From assembly GCA_963082975.1 (NCBI GenBank), contig OY720344.1, positions 10,775,580-10,839,579 of the forward strand: a stretch of 64,000 nucleotides of DNA, given 5' to 3'. The stretch comes from Labia minor. Lineage: Eukaryota; Arthropoda; Insecta; Dermaptera; Spongiphoridae. Under the pieces are notes generated by a model. It searched no databases. It was given only the letters and a program-made list of their open reading frames with translations, and was not told where the DNA came from. Numbering within the stretch: position 1 is the stretch's first letter; every line of letters begins with the position of its first letter. Made by a program: the position numbers and the translations under genes. Shown piece by piece: positions 47,990 to 59,293 of the stretch.

Positions 47990-48320
47990 GTATTGTGCTT
48001 GCATATTATCTGGTCATTTTTTTTTACTTTAAAAGGGAATTTATTCAGAAAAATCGGTATAAAATATTTTAATCAAAATATTTTCCATCATTTTTTACAA
48101 CTTTTACCCATATTTCTTTCAACACATAGCGATACCGTGTCGAATGAAAGATGTTGTTTTGGCAGCGATCCAATCATCAATCCATTTTTGCACTTCTTCG
48201 GCATTTCGAATCCGTGTGAAAGTCAAGTCAGGCTCCATCGATCTGACAAGTGGTAATCAGAAGGCGCTAAGTCTGGTGAGTAGGGTGGGTGCGGCAGAAC
48301 TTTACAGTTACAGTATGTAT
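47990..48320 (-). pseudogene. mariner transposase C-terminal remnant
   Basis: On the minus strand the order is LPHPPYSPDLAPSDYHL (the third catalytic aspartate region of mariner), then after a frameshift NAEEVQKWIDDWIAAK and FIRHGIAMCVERNMGK, ending near DGKYF. This is the C-terminal end of a mariner transposase distinct from those at 10321 and 26153. No inverted repeats are recognised around it, so it is an old fragment. Confidence 0.8.
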
Positions 48321-48655
48321 ACCCTTCACAACTCTTGAAACGAGAAATATAAAACGATGATTTTGAGACTGTTATTTGATATTGCTGGTCTATTTTGCAA
48401 CAATACGTCGTTCAATTTGTTCAGTAGACGTCTGAATACTAAATGGAAAAGTGTAAATAAATAAATAAAAATAAAGATAAGTTTATTATTTCGTTATTTT
48501 CACAAAAGGGTTTATATATCTAAAATAAATTCAATTTAAGATGTTTTTAATGACCGTTAAAAACATAAGAAATAATCATTTTTCATTATTTCGCTATATA
48601 ATGATTGTATATAAATATTTTTAAATGAATATTTAATTGGTAGGTTATAATAGCC
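48321..48655. other. AT-rich intergenic DNA
   Basis: Nothing recognised. Confidence 0.5.
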
Positions 48656-49085
48656 CAAACAAAATTAGTCGGCTTTTTGGAACCCTCTCCGATTTTCTTT
48701 CCTTACAATATCATTTTTCTCAATGGGCCATTGTGCGCCCTTTTCAGCATCGCCCTTTTCGATTGCTCGATTGAAATTTAAGTTGACGGTTGAGGTTGCT
48801 TTTGGGCGCGAAAAATGCGCAAAGGGGAAAAGAATGGATAGAGGACGGGGTGGAATAGGGAATCATTCATTTTGGGGGGATGGAATGAAAGACTCTTGAC
48901 CAAATCAGGGAGTGCTATCTTCATTCAAAATGATGAGCATATAATAACGGTCCCCTCCATTTCGAACGACTCAACGACCATTTTAAGTCACGTGCCGATG
49001 AAAGACAAGCGCCCTTCGAAGAAAAAATCACTTGGAAAACCGAGGGGGTGGATCTGGGAAGGAAAAATATACAATCACATTTGTT
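48656..49085. promoter_or_regulatory. GC-richer block, candidate regulatory DNA
   Basis: About 430 bp of balanced sequence with GGGCCATTGTGCGCCC, TTTTGGGCGCGAAAAATG (an E2F-type TTTSSCGC-like site, about 48803), and CACGTG (about 48989) in ATTTTAAGTCACGTGCCG. A 71-codon frame on the plus strand (48872-49087) is not recognisable as a protein. Could be a promoter-proximal or enhancer segment, or an unrecognised exon. Confidence 0.3.
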
Positions 49086-49260
49086 AACCGTCTAAGTAAT
49101 TGAATTCTAAACAATTCACTAATCAAGATAAATTCAAATTTACAATTATTATCTAAAAATAAAAAATAACACAATATAACAATAAAATTAATTATTTCCA
49201 CCTCTTTGCTCTTTTATGTAACGGTTAATCTGATTTATTATTAAAATACAAGGGTTAAAT

Positions 49261-49301
<41 letters not shown>

Positions 49302-50229
49302 TTACTTATATATTCAATAAACATTAAAAATTATTTTAAGATTAAAAATTAAAAAATTGAATTGAAATTTAATTAATTTTATTCTTAGAAAAATTATAAA
49401 CAAATTGATCATTAATTCTCCCTCATCTTTCAATCATCAAGGCTTCCTCGTCGTTGATAGTATATATTTTCTAAAATCTTAAATGTACTAATCTAATGGG
49501 AAATAATGAATTTCAATAAATTTCATTTCATTTAAATTTAAAACAAAATACACTCATTAATTGAATTTTAATAGGTTTTAAAGATCATAATTGATCACAT
49601 CCACTTTACACTCCAGATACGGTTTCATCGGTTATCTGCTTAATTCAGAATTTGAGCTCATTATTGCAACTCTTGAGAAGTTTAATTTTCAAGTACACTT
49701 CACAATAATTTGTAATATATAATGTATTATAATCAAGGATTTGTTTCTATTAAAACAATTTCTGCTTTTTCTTTATATATTTATATAGTAATATTTACTT
49801 ATGAATATAACTGAAATCTCCTTTTATATATATATATATATATAATAATTCAAACTTTTTTAGAAAATGAAAGTGACATCAGTATACCACAACAACAACA
49901 ATAATAATAACAACAACAAAAACAACTTTGTTTTGCTTCCTAGTGATGTAAGTGATGGACCCGGTTAGGTAATAAAAACTGAATGGACAGAGGACCATCT
50001 GCCACTTTTAAAAAAAAAGGGCTGCCTCTTTCAAAGGGACGACCTTTCGTTTTTTGGCTCCATGTTCTTTCCATAGATTTGTTTCAGGTTTATTACGCTT
50101 CAGGTGAAAACTGCGAGATGCTTTGGCACACTTCAGCTTTCTATTTTATTTTTTATTTGAAAGCAAGAAGAAAAAGACAAAAAAAAACACTTCTGGATGT
50201 GAAGCGGAATGGTGTGTTGCAGAAGACAT

Positions 50230-50263
<34 letters not shown>

Positions 50264-50500
50264 GGGGTGAAGACTTGCAGCACGCGGTAGTTTTTCTGAA
50301 TGAGGAGCTATAATGGATTTGCTTGATGTCTTTTGAACATATGTCTTTTGAAGAAATATCTCTCCCCTGGTGCTACAACTTCGAACACAACATCCAAATC
50401 TATACATTTAAATGCATATACGGCTATATATTTTATAGAATCAGTAAAGTAATGCAAAATGAAAAGAGCTCTTGGCAATATATATATATAATGATTTAGT
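49086..50500. other. AT-rich DNA with microsatellites
   Basis: (TA)n at 49264-49300, (AAC)n around 49889-49925, (GA)n at 50231-50260. A balanced patch at 49935-50140 is unrecognised; open frames on both strands overlap there, which suggests chance. Confidence 0.45.
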
Positions 50501-50878
50501 TTTTCCAGATAGTGGGAGGTTTGGGGTGAACAAAAAAAAAAAAAAAAAAAAAAAAAATGAAAATTTATGATTCGAATGCCCTACAAAGATTTTTATATTC
50601 GCGTATTTGAGTCCTTTATTAGAACATCTATAATAAAATAATAATAAAATGGAAAAGACTCGTTGGTAATCCGATATATCCGATCCTGTCTGCGCTCCTC
50701 AACGCCTCTGGGATATTATTGGATAAAATATTATTATTCAATGCACTATATTCATTAGAGCTACTTTTTATTCATTCTCGTGAAAGATGTGCATCTACTG
50801 ATAAATAATATTATAAATAAATAGATAATAAAATCAATATTTATTGGATAAGAGTGTGAAACGTTATAGATATATATA
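50501..50878. other. AT-rich DNA with poly-A
   Basis: Contains an uninterrupted A run at about 50531-50557. Nothing else is seen. Confidence 0.5.
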
Positions 50879-51359
50879 CGAGGGTGGGGTGAAAAGTTTC
50901 CGGCCTGACCAAGAAAAACGATGTTTTTCAATTTGTTTTTTTTTTTTTTTGCTTTATTCTTCAACATTCAAGATTAGCTGAGACCTGTACGATGTCAGCT
51001 GAACTTGTGCAAAATATTTTGCACAACCATTTGAACATGGAAAGCTGTGTTCAACGTTGGTGCCGCATTTGCTAACGTTAGACCAAAAAAACTGCTTCGA
51101 AAAACAATTTCTACCGACAATTTGACACTCTAGGCGTAATCCAAACAAATTTTTGCGTGGATTCATAACTGTTGATGAGACTTAAATTAAATTAAACTAA
51201 ATTTAATTAATTAATTAAATTAAGTAAGTAAATTAGAACACCGTTATGAGAAATGTATCAGTGTTGATGGAGATTATGTTGAAAAATAAACACAAAAAAA
51301 AAAAATTTAAAATTTAAAATTTTCTTGGTCAGGCCGGAAACTTTTTTACCCCACCCTCT
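50879..51359. mobile_element. mariner-derived MITE, copy 2
   Basis: Starts CGAGGGTGGGGTGAAAAGTT after TA (50877-50878). The right end, reversed, is AGAGGGTGGGGTAAAAAAGT, followed by TA (51360-51361). Length 481 bp. The interior matches 16150-16597 in reverse orientation (for example GCTGAGACCTGTACGATGTC here against GACATCGTACAGGTCTCAGC there). Remnant transposase-like peptides such as NPRKNLFGLRLECQIVG on the minus strand are interrupted. Confidence 0.9.
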
Positions 51360-51361
51360 TA

Positions 51362-52270
51362 TTATACCTTATTGTATACGTATATTGAAATCTCATTATT
51401 ATTCTAATAATTCTTTTCAATCTCACAATTATTACTTATATTATTTTTTTTATCTTTATTCTTTATCTGTTATGATGATACTCGTAATGTGTAATAATAG
51501 TATATGTAATGTAAATGTAGTTATTTTTATATTTTAAAAAGTGATAGTTACTCAAATACTAGTAATTATATATTTTCAAAATAATTTCTCTAGTCACACA
51601 ATAAATTATTGTAATACAATAATTATTTACAGTGGGAGAATGTAATAAATACTTTTCCCTCTTTTATTAATTTATTCTTTTTTATAGTTTAATCTCTCGA
51701 ATTTATGCAATATTGATTCATTTGTTAAATAATTAATTAATATTGTCACAATATAATTATTGCATTAATTTCACGAAATCTTGAATTTGATAATAAGACA
51801 AGAATCTTTGCTGATAGACATTTATTAATTACATATTTTTTCTTTTATTTAAATTCCATTAATCAATTGATTGCTAATGAATTGTAATTAGATTGGTAAT
51901 ACTTATGTAATGAATATCACATATAATATTTACATATTATAGAAACAAGTACACGTTCAATAGCTACAATACAATCGAGATACTCTATTTGTTCATTTAA
52001 TAATGTTTTTATACAATTAAATATTCTGCAAATATTTATTTATTCTTATATTTATATGATGAAATAATCAGTAATTTATTAATCAAACAGATGTATAAAA
52101 ATATTTGAATTATTTATAATACTTATAAAAACCGTAGAAGCGGAAAATGATATTATAAATAAAATCCGGGCGCGGTGAAAAAAAAACAAACTTTGTTCTG
52201 CAGTTCAAGCAGTTGTTTTTTTTTATCTCAAGAGATATACTGACCGATATTTATTCACACTTGACAGAAA
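51362..52270. other. AT-rich intergenic DNA
   Basis: Nothing recognised. Confidence 0.5.
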
Positions 52271-52277
52271 TAAAGAA

Positions 52278-52306
52278 GGGAGGGAGGGGAGGGGAGGAGA
52301 GGGGGG
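52278..52306 (+). other. G-quadruplex-forming tract
   Basis: Four or more runs of at least three G separated by single A (GGGAGGGAGGGGAGGGG, then AGGAGAGGGGGG) satisfy the standard G-quadruplex pattern. Directly followed by GAGAGCGCGCCAGG. Confidence 0.7.
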
Positions 52307-53174
52307 TGAGAGCGCGCCAGGGATCGAGGGAAGCGAGGATTCTGACATAAGATGTTCAGTGATTCGGAAAATCAAAATCTCCAGTTATACTAATAATAAA
52401 TTTTGACCATTATGCTTGGTAGTAAATTTATAGCAGCCTAGAGAATTGTTCTTGCTGTTCAGACACACACACTCACACACACACACAGAGAGAGAGAGGG
52501 ATGAACAGAAAGGGTGCTTGTCCTTGCGGGGAGAAAATTTATCCTTTATTTACAGGTTTATGTATAGAAAAGAAAAACGAACATGAAAGTTCATCCTTTG
52601 GATGGGGAGGCGTGGAATTATCCAAGGGTGATGACTTGAAATTTTTTTCTTTCTTTTGATTTCCGAGACAATATCCAAAAAAATAATGATTCTCATTTGT
52701 TCTTCATTTGCAAATGAATAATAATAATAATAATCTCAAATATAGAGAAGAGGGTGATTATGTAGTAGTAGTAGTAGTAGTAGGAATTAAGAGGGGAGTT
52801 ATTTTAAAATGATTACTGATCTATGACTCATTTTTCAATCATTTAGTATAAATGAACGGGGCGGGATTTCAATATTATTTTAAGTAATATCATAGAAAGA
52901 CCTGTCAACAAGATTTATTTATTAATATTTCTTTCTTGATGTCATATTTGGTCACGCGAACGTTACTCGAGAAAATATTCTCTTTTCATAAAAGTGGTGG
53001 GAAATTGCTCACTCACTGGGGGAGGGGAGGGGGTTGATTTCCTGTACTGCTTACGTTTGTCAAGTAACTTGCAATCTCAGCATTGAAAACTGCTGACTAA
53101 AATAGAAATCAAACTTCAACCTAAAAATTTTAATGAATTTAATTAAAAAATATTAATAAATAAAAAAACAAAAC
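52307..53174. other. Mixed DNA with simple repeats
   Basis: (CA)n/(GA)n at 52461-52500, an (AAT)n run at about 52719-52733 and (TAG)n at 52763-52782, plus G-runs at 53018-53034. Composition is more balanced than average, but no gene is recognised. Confidence 0.45.
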
Positions 53175-53441
53175 CTCTGACTTTGTACGTCCTACGCAAG
53201 GACAACGCCTATCAAGCCGATTATATCATTGAGGTGTCCTATGATCAGTAGAACGGGTCTTCTTCAACCTTTACCTTGATTTTCTTGATCGGAGGTGCTA
53301 TTCCCCAATGTTGTTCCCGGAGGCTGGGTTGACTCCGTCTCATAGACCCCAGCTAGGGAAATTCCCTTGCCAGGCCCGGGACTTGAACCCGGAACCAGGT
53401 GAATGTGAGGCAGGTTCGCTACCCACACACCCAATGGCGCC
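53175..53441 (-). repeat. tRNA-derived SINE, copy 3
   Basis: Same head and body as the copy at 45187: GGCGCCATTGGGTGTGTGG, TAGCGAACCTG, GGGTTCAAGTCC. It differs by a deletion of about 13 bp in the body (AGTAGCTTTT region missing) and a T-arm mismatch. The open frame on it is not a gene. Confidence 0.85.
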
Positions 53442-53640
53442 TTCATATTAATAAATAGGCATCATATATGAATTAATTATATAGTATGTATTGACATACA
53501 TTCTTTTAAAAAAAAACTAATTATTTCATTTATTTTTTATCTTAGTAATAATTATTAATAAATAATTACATAATTAATTTTATAAGTTCAATGAAGAAAT
53601 ATGTAGATTATTAAATTTGATGAAAATGTATGAAATAATC
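53442..53640. other. AT-rich intergenic DNA
   Basis: Nothing recognised. Confidence 0.5.
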
Positions 53641-53825
53641 GAATTTTGGTGATGCTACATCTCTCTGTGATACTATTTGAGCAGATGTTCAAATTTCCCA
53701 CTCGTTACGACCTTAAGCCCCCACACCGACATTAAGCATCAAGAACATGATTTACTAGGGCACCTGGACAAAAGCTTCCAGGTGGTAAAAGAGAAATCCT
53801 CCTTTCAAAAGACACCATCGAAATA
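53641..53825. promoter_or_regulatory. Candidate regulatory block with paired E-boxes
   Basis: A balanced 180-bp block containing CACCTGG (53761-53767) and its inverse CCAGGTG (53778-53784) with a 10-bp spacer, as well as GCAGATG. It resembles a composite E-box element for bHLH or Snail-type factors. No coding potential. Confidence 0.35.
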
Positions 53826-56010
53826 TATTTAATTTGAAATAACGCTTTGTTATTATTTTTCTTAACGTTACTTCGATACTTTTTTCATACCCTCATATTG
53901 AGTAGCAAATGCGAGAAAATTGTGATTTATTATGATTTTGTCGCATCGATAAAAAGAAAAAATATCCAAGATGTGATTTATTTATGAGTTTGTTGCCCTT
54001 TGTTTAGTTGCATTGGAGCTGATAAGATGCTATCATATACTTTTGTAAAATATTATCCAAAATATTTGCCTTTTTTTTCTTAGAATCACCACCTGGCAAA
54101 AATTATTTATAAGGGATATTTTATGATAATTATACACAAAAAAATTTCTAAACTACTTTTACTAGCAAAAAAAAATATTTATTATAAACTTTTAAAAAAA
54201 ATTTCAAATAAATAAACAACATAATTAATAAATGGTAAATAAATTAAAATGATTAATTAAATTATTATAAAATATATTAAGTAAAAACATTTTCATTGTG
54301 TTATAATTAGACTAAAATATAGAATAAAAGATGTTTTGGTTGCATAAGTAATAGGCTCTCCCATAAAAAATGAATAAACAAAACAATATATGTAGGTATA
54401 TGGTATAATACGATTATACAGTATATTTACAATATCAAGTATAAGTAATAAATATTCAAGTGTTTATAATTAAATTAATATGATATTTTTACATTTCAAT
54501 GGTATTATAATAATATTTAAAACAAAACTACTTTTTATTCAAGTTTTTTAAACATTATTAATATTGAATTTAATTAAATATTTTTCCAATATTTTTATAA
54601 AATACAAAGGATTTGTACTTTTGAGAAACATAGAAAAAAAATATCCCACAACATATTTATATATTTATGTTTTTAAATATACTTCCAAGAAAAAGCCCTC
54701 TTTTTATGGCCAGTGAATTTTTATTCTTTGTGGTTTCAGATAATGAGAAAGATCCTGAAGCGATTTCAATGAACAGGTGGCTTTAAATGATTCTAATATA
54801 GATTTAATAACAGCAATTTCAATCGATTGTTGATCATATGAATCTAGTAACATCTAAAAGACACGTGCCATGATATCCTACCAAATTATAAATAAAAAAA
54901 CCAAAATAAATATACAAATAGAGAAAATTTCCCTGAAGGTAATTTATAATTAAAAGATTATCACCAAGAAAACATTAAAATGCATTAAACAAATTATTTC
55001 TATCTCTTTTATCAAATATATAATAATCAAATAAAAATAATTTTGTCGAATTAGTATTAACTTTTTTAACCGTTGATAAATTAATTCTATAAGAATATAA
55101 AAAATTTCAAAAACAAATATTAAAAAATTACTCCTATTATTTATTACAATAATATATTTTAAATTATCATAAATATTCTATTTATTTATATTAAATAATA
55201 AAAATCATCTTTTAAATTTATATGCTTAAGTTTATTATTCAACACTCATATTGATTTTGTTTATAAAAAACAAAAGAAACTTTGACAAATTTATTGTTTT
55301 GTACTATGTATACACACAGAAAAAAAAGGCAGCAACCCGTTATAATTCATTGCCGAGGGGTAGATGATTTCGAAAGAAACATGGGCTTTCAATTAGATGA
55401 GCGTTAAAAAAAAATTCTCCCCTAAATAAAAAACAAGTCTCATCTACTTTGATTCAAATTTCATTTCACTGCTAGCTCTTTAATTGCACTTTACATCTAA
55501 CGCCTGTATTATATAGACATAAACATATCTATAATAACAATAACAACAATTTAAAAAAAACAAAAAAAAAAAAATTTAAAAGACCAGTGGAAAATAAATA
55601 AATATATAAAATAATATTTTTTACATTTATAATTTCTATAACTTTGTTTAAATTAAACAAAATTGAATACAAGATTTGATTAATTAGAAATTTACCTCCT
55701 TTCTTTCTTGATGTGTTAAATTTTAAGTCTAAAGTGGCCCCTTTACAGTCACTGAAATTACATTATATATCCTAATTTCTAATTTATTAATAATGATAAT
55801 TTGACTATTATTATTATTTATTTATTTTAAAATATATGTACTTGATTAACATTAAAAATAACAATTTATTTAAATGTCTAAATAATTATTTATTATTTGA
55901 TTATTAATTAATCAATGTATATATATAATTAAAATGAATTTAATTGAATTTGAAAATGTTTTTTGAGTGGTGAGTTTAATTGATTTTCAAATAAATAAGC
56001 TTCTGAGTGA
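53826..56010. other. AT-rich intergenic DNA
   Basis: No gene is seen. Slightly more complex patches at 54700-54880 and 55325-55510 have no recognised identity. Confidence 0.45.
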
Positions 56011-56345
56011 ATTGCCAATTGTTGTCTATTGACATTGTGGTTGGGAGCCATTCTCATATGTAATGAAACCAACTCAGGTCTTTAATGAACAGTTGGGTTG
56101 ATTAAGAACCCCACTGTGGAGTCATCTAATTCGTCTCTTAGTACACATCAAGCGATATGTAATGGTAGAATATGCCGTTTACTTGCCATACAACGTAATT
56201 TACTCTGACGGAGTTGTTGCATGAATTTAGTCTCCTTTAAGCAGGATGAATGCATTAGCATCCAAGAAGATCTGAATATCCACTTAACTCAAGGAGCTAA
56301 GCAATCAATCACTGCCAGATTTATTTCAATTCTAAATCAGTCCAA
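56011..56345. promoter_or_regulatory. Candidate conserved noncoding element
   Basis: About 330 bp of balanced composition between A/T deserts. It holds homeobox and POU-like words: TAATTC, ATGAATGCATTAGCAT (about 56247), CTTTAATGAAC, and a PBC-type AATCAATCAC (56304). No reading frame of note on either strand. The motif content fits a developmental enhancer; this is inference. Confidence 0.35.
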
Positions 56346-56773
56346 TATTGATAAAAATATTTTATTTTATTTTATTTTTTTTTTTTGTTAAATAAAAATA
56401 AAAATAAATTTTATTATATAAATAAAATACTCATTAAAAATTTTATATTTCATTAAAATAGATAATATTATATTATATTATTTAAAAAATAGTAAATATT
56501 ATTAAATATATTACCTTTTTTAATATTTTCTTCATTATTTTATCTAAAGAATGGAAAAATTAGATTTATTTAGCTGTAAAATCTTTTCTTGTTACTTTGT
56601 GAATTAACTGGATAATCTATACATTTGGAAACTGAATAAAAGTTACTAAATTTCAATAAAAATTTAAATTAATTCCCATAATTTATCTTTTTGTTATTAT
56701 TATTACAATTTTAGAAAAAATGTAAAATTTTAAATTAGAAAGTTTTTCATTTTATCTAATTTTTTTTTTTTAA
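56346..56773. other. AT-rich intergenic DNA
   Basis: Nothing recognised. Confidence 0.5.
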
Positions 56774-57968
56774 TCTATAATAATAAAAGCAAGTGTAATG
56801 TGTCTGTCTGTCTGTTTGTCTGTTTGACCGAGCTCTCCAGCAAAAACTATCGCACTCAGGGACCTGGCATTTTTTACACGGAAGCACAAAGGGGCTGGCC
56901 ACCAGACCTCGAAGCCCGATTTTCGATTTTTGAATTAGAAAAATTTTAAAAAAATTATAAAGAATATATTATAGGCGGGTAGTGGAAATTATGTAGAACA
57001 AAAATATGTCAATAGAGGCGCTGGTGGCGATAATTTGGCGGTAATTTAAATTCTGAGCAATGTGCAGATAAAAATCTTTTTATATCTATTGATATTTACA
57101 ATATCTCAATTGATCTTATTGGCCTTTTAAACTTTGAAAACATTCACATTACGGCTATAATTTAATACTATTAATTTTTAAGATTATGTGAGTAAATTAT
57201 TTTAATTAAGAAAATTTGATCTCATAATTGGATTTTCACGTAAGATTTTAATATATAATATATTTTTTAATATTATTTTTATAGTAGTTTAGTGTTATGC
57301 TAATTTTATATTTTATTTTTATTTTGTTTACTTTGATTTTTTTTTAAATAAATTAATAACATTTAAAGTAGCATAAAAAAATTAATCGAGGCAGGAAAAT
57401 TGATGGGGTTTGAAATTAATAGTGATAAGACAAAATAATTAGTATCAGAGAGAATAATATTTGCAAAGAATTTAAATCGAGGTTGCAATCTGAAAATTAT
57501 CAAAGGGGATCAAAATTATTAAATTATTAATTGTATTATATGAGTGGGAGGCATGGTCTATAACCCTGGGAGATGAGAATAGATTCAGAGTATTTGAGAA
57601 TAGGATTCTTCCCAGCATTTATGGGCCAAAGAAAGATGAGGACACCGGGGAATAGCGGAGACTGCATAACAAAGAATTGCATGACCTCTATGCATCTCTA
57701 GATATAGGTCATAAAATAGAGAAGGCTGGGATCGGCAGGGCACATGGCTAGAATGGGAGAGGAAAAATATATTGGAGGGGAGTTCGATTGGAAAATGTCT
57801 GTGTGGAAGACCAATTGTGAACAGGGTGGACAATGTAGGAAGGAACGTGAGAGATGGGACAGGTTAGGAGTTAGATGGTTATAGCTCAGAATAGGGACAC
57901 TCGGGGGGCACAGGGGGCGGAGCCCCCGTCTAGATGCGAAGAGCGACGAAGGAGCTCTGAGCAGCTAG
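56774..57968 (+). mobile_element. Helitron-like non-autonomous element 2
   Basis: The 5' end TCTATAATAATAAAAGCAAG is preceded by A. The 3' end GAGCAGCTAG is followed by T. A GGGGGCGGAGCCCCC hairpin lies about 50 bases before the 3' end. Total 1195 bp. The middle is unlike element 1, but both carry the LINE tail in the same orientation directly upstream of the hairpin. No helicase or Rep gene, so it would rely on an autonomous partner elsewhere. Confidence 0.7.
57370..57897 (+). pseudogene. LINE ORF2 tail fragment (in Helitron 2)
   Basis: Frame-broken C-terminal tail of a non-LTR retrotransposon: a RFRVFENRILPSIYGPKKDE-like region, then HNKELHDLYASLDI-like and MGEEKY-like pieces. The fragment ends at CTCAGAATAGGGA, where Helitron sequence (ACTCGGGGG) begins. 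The minus-strand open frame at 57585-57833 is a shadow. Confidence 0.8.
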
Positions 57969-59291
57969 TATTAATATAAAACTTAATATTTCAATGTTTT
58001 ATTTTCCACACATTCTCACTCTTTCAATAAACTACTACTATTCCATAAATTCTTATTTTTTTTTTAAATCTTAAAATAGAAAATTATAATAAAACTGGTT
58101 TCATTTCCTTCAGTACAAATTATATATAATTTTTTATTGATATTTTAAATTTAACTTTTCTCAAGTTTTTATTTATAAAATAATTAAGTTAATTTTCTAG
58201 TTAACTTTAATCAAGTGACTAAATTAAAGGTGTGAATCAAATTGTCGCTATTTTTTCTTTCATTAATAGCTTTGATTTTATGTATATACTAGAGTAGATA
58301 CTTAATATTCATAAAATACAAAACTAGATAATAAAATAATTTTTTCTATAAGATCGTTTAAATACTAAAATTTGAAATATCTAATTGGAAAAGACAAATT
58401 ACTTTAATTTTTTTATTTTTTTTTAACAAACCTTGGATACTAATTGATGCTAACTTAATGAATTTATTATTAAATACTTTTTTAAACAATAATTATCATT
58501 TTTTTTTTAAAAAAAGTAATTTTAAACAATTATAAATTATTCTCTTCAAAAGAAGTTTATAAATATTATTATTATTATTATTAGTGATAATAAATAAAAA
58601 TATATAGAAAAAAAGGGAAACTTGTTTGCTCGATCGACAATCCCATTAGGCAATTCATACATAAATTCATGTTTTATGTAAATAGTATCTATTAAAATAT
58701 GAAAAAGTTGACCCTCTTTTTATTTTGATAAACCAATATATGCATTCGTTTTTGTTTTTTTTTGTTACATATGTTTTTTGTTTAAGAAACAACAAAAAGA
58801 AAAAGATAACCAACTCAAAATGGAAACAATCTTCTCTATTCTTTTCGCTTACCCCCCCCCCCCTCTTCTCTCGCTCTGACTCGTTCTTCAGTTCTTTTTG
58901 AGAAGATTGTATTTTTCTATTTGTTTTTACGAAATAAGAAAAAATCTCTTTATTTGATATTTGTTTCTTAAATGTTTCTACATTTTTTTTTGTTTTGTTT
59001 TGTTTCTCTTTTCGTTTGTTGTTTTCCATCTGAATTTCGAATAGATTTCTTATAGGAAGGAAATGATGATCCAAGTAAAATTTATTTTATTATAACAAAT
59101 GAAGATTTTGGAATGTGGTTTATTGGATCAAAGAACAAACATCATTTATATATATATATATATTCTACTACATATTTATTTGCTTTACCTTAGTTCAAAA
59201 TTGTTAAAACTTTTTTCATAACAATCCAACTGTGTAATATTTACTAGAAACATTTATAAATTTGAAATAGTAATAGGCTAAATAAAAGTAC
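57969..59291. other. AT-rich intergenic DNA
   Basis: No gene is supported. The 135-codon minus-strand frame at 58667-59074 is Lys/Glu/Asn-rich without a domain, as expected of purine-rich DNA. A C-run lies at 58853-58863. Confidence 0.5.
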
Positions 59292-59293
59292 TA

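Noticed and set aside
49983..50407. Open frames on both strands near 50 kb
   Set aside because: They overlap antisense, end in the (GA)n microsatellite, and give no recognisable peptide.
50954..51166. 70-codon minus-strand frame
   Set aside because: Lies in the mariner-derived MITE; remnant sequence rather than a gene.
57585..57833. 82-codon minus-strand frame
   Set aside because: Antisense shadow of the LINE tail fragment.
58667..59074. 135-codon minus-strand open frame
   Set aside because: Lys/Glu/Asn-rich composition matches its purine-rich DNA; no domain, no promoter or splice context.
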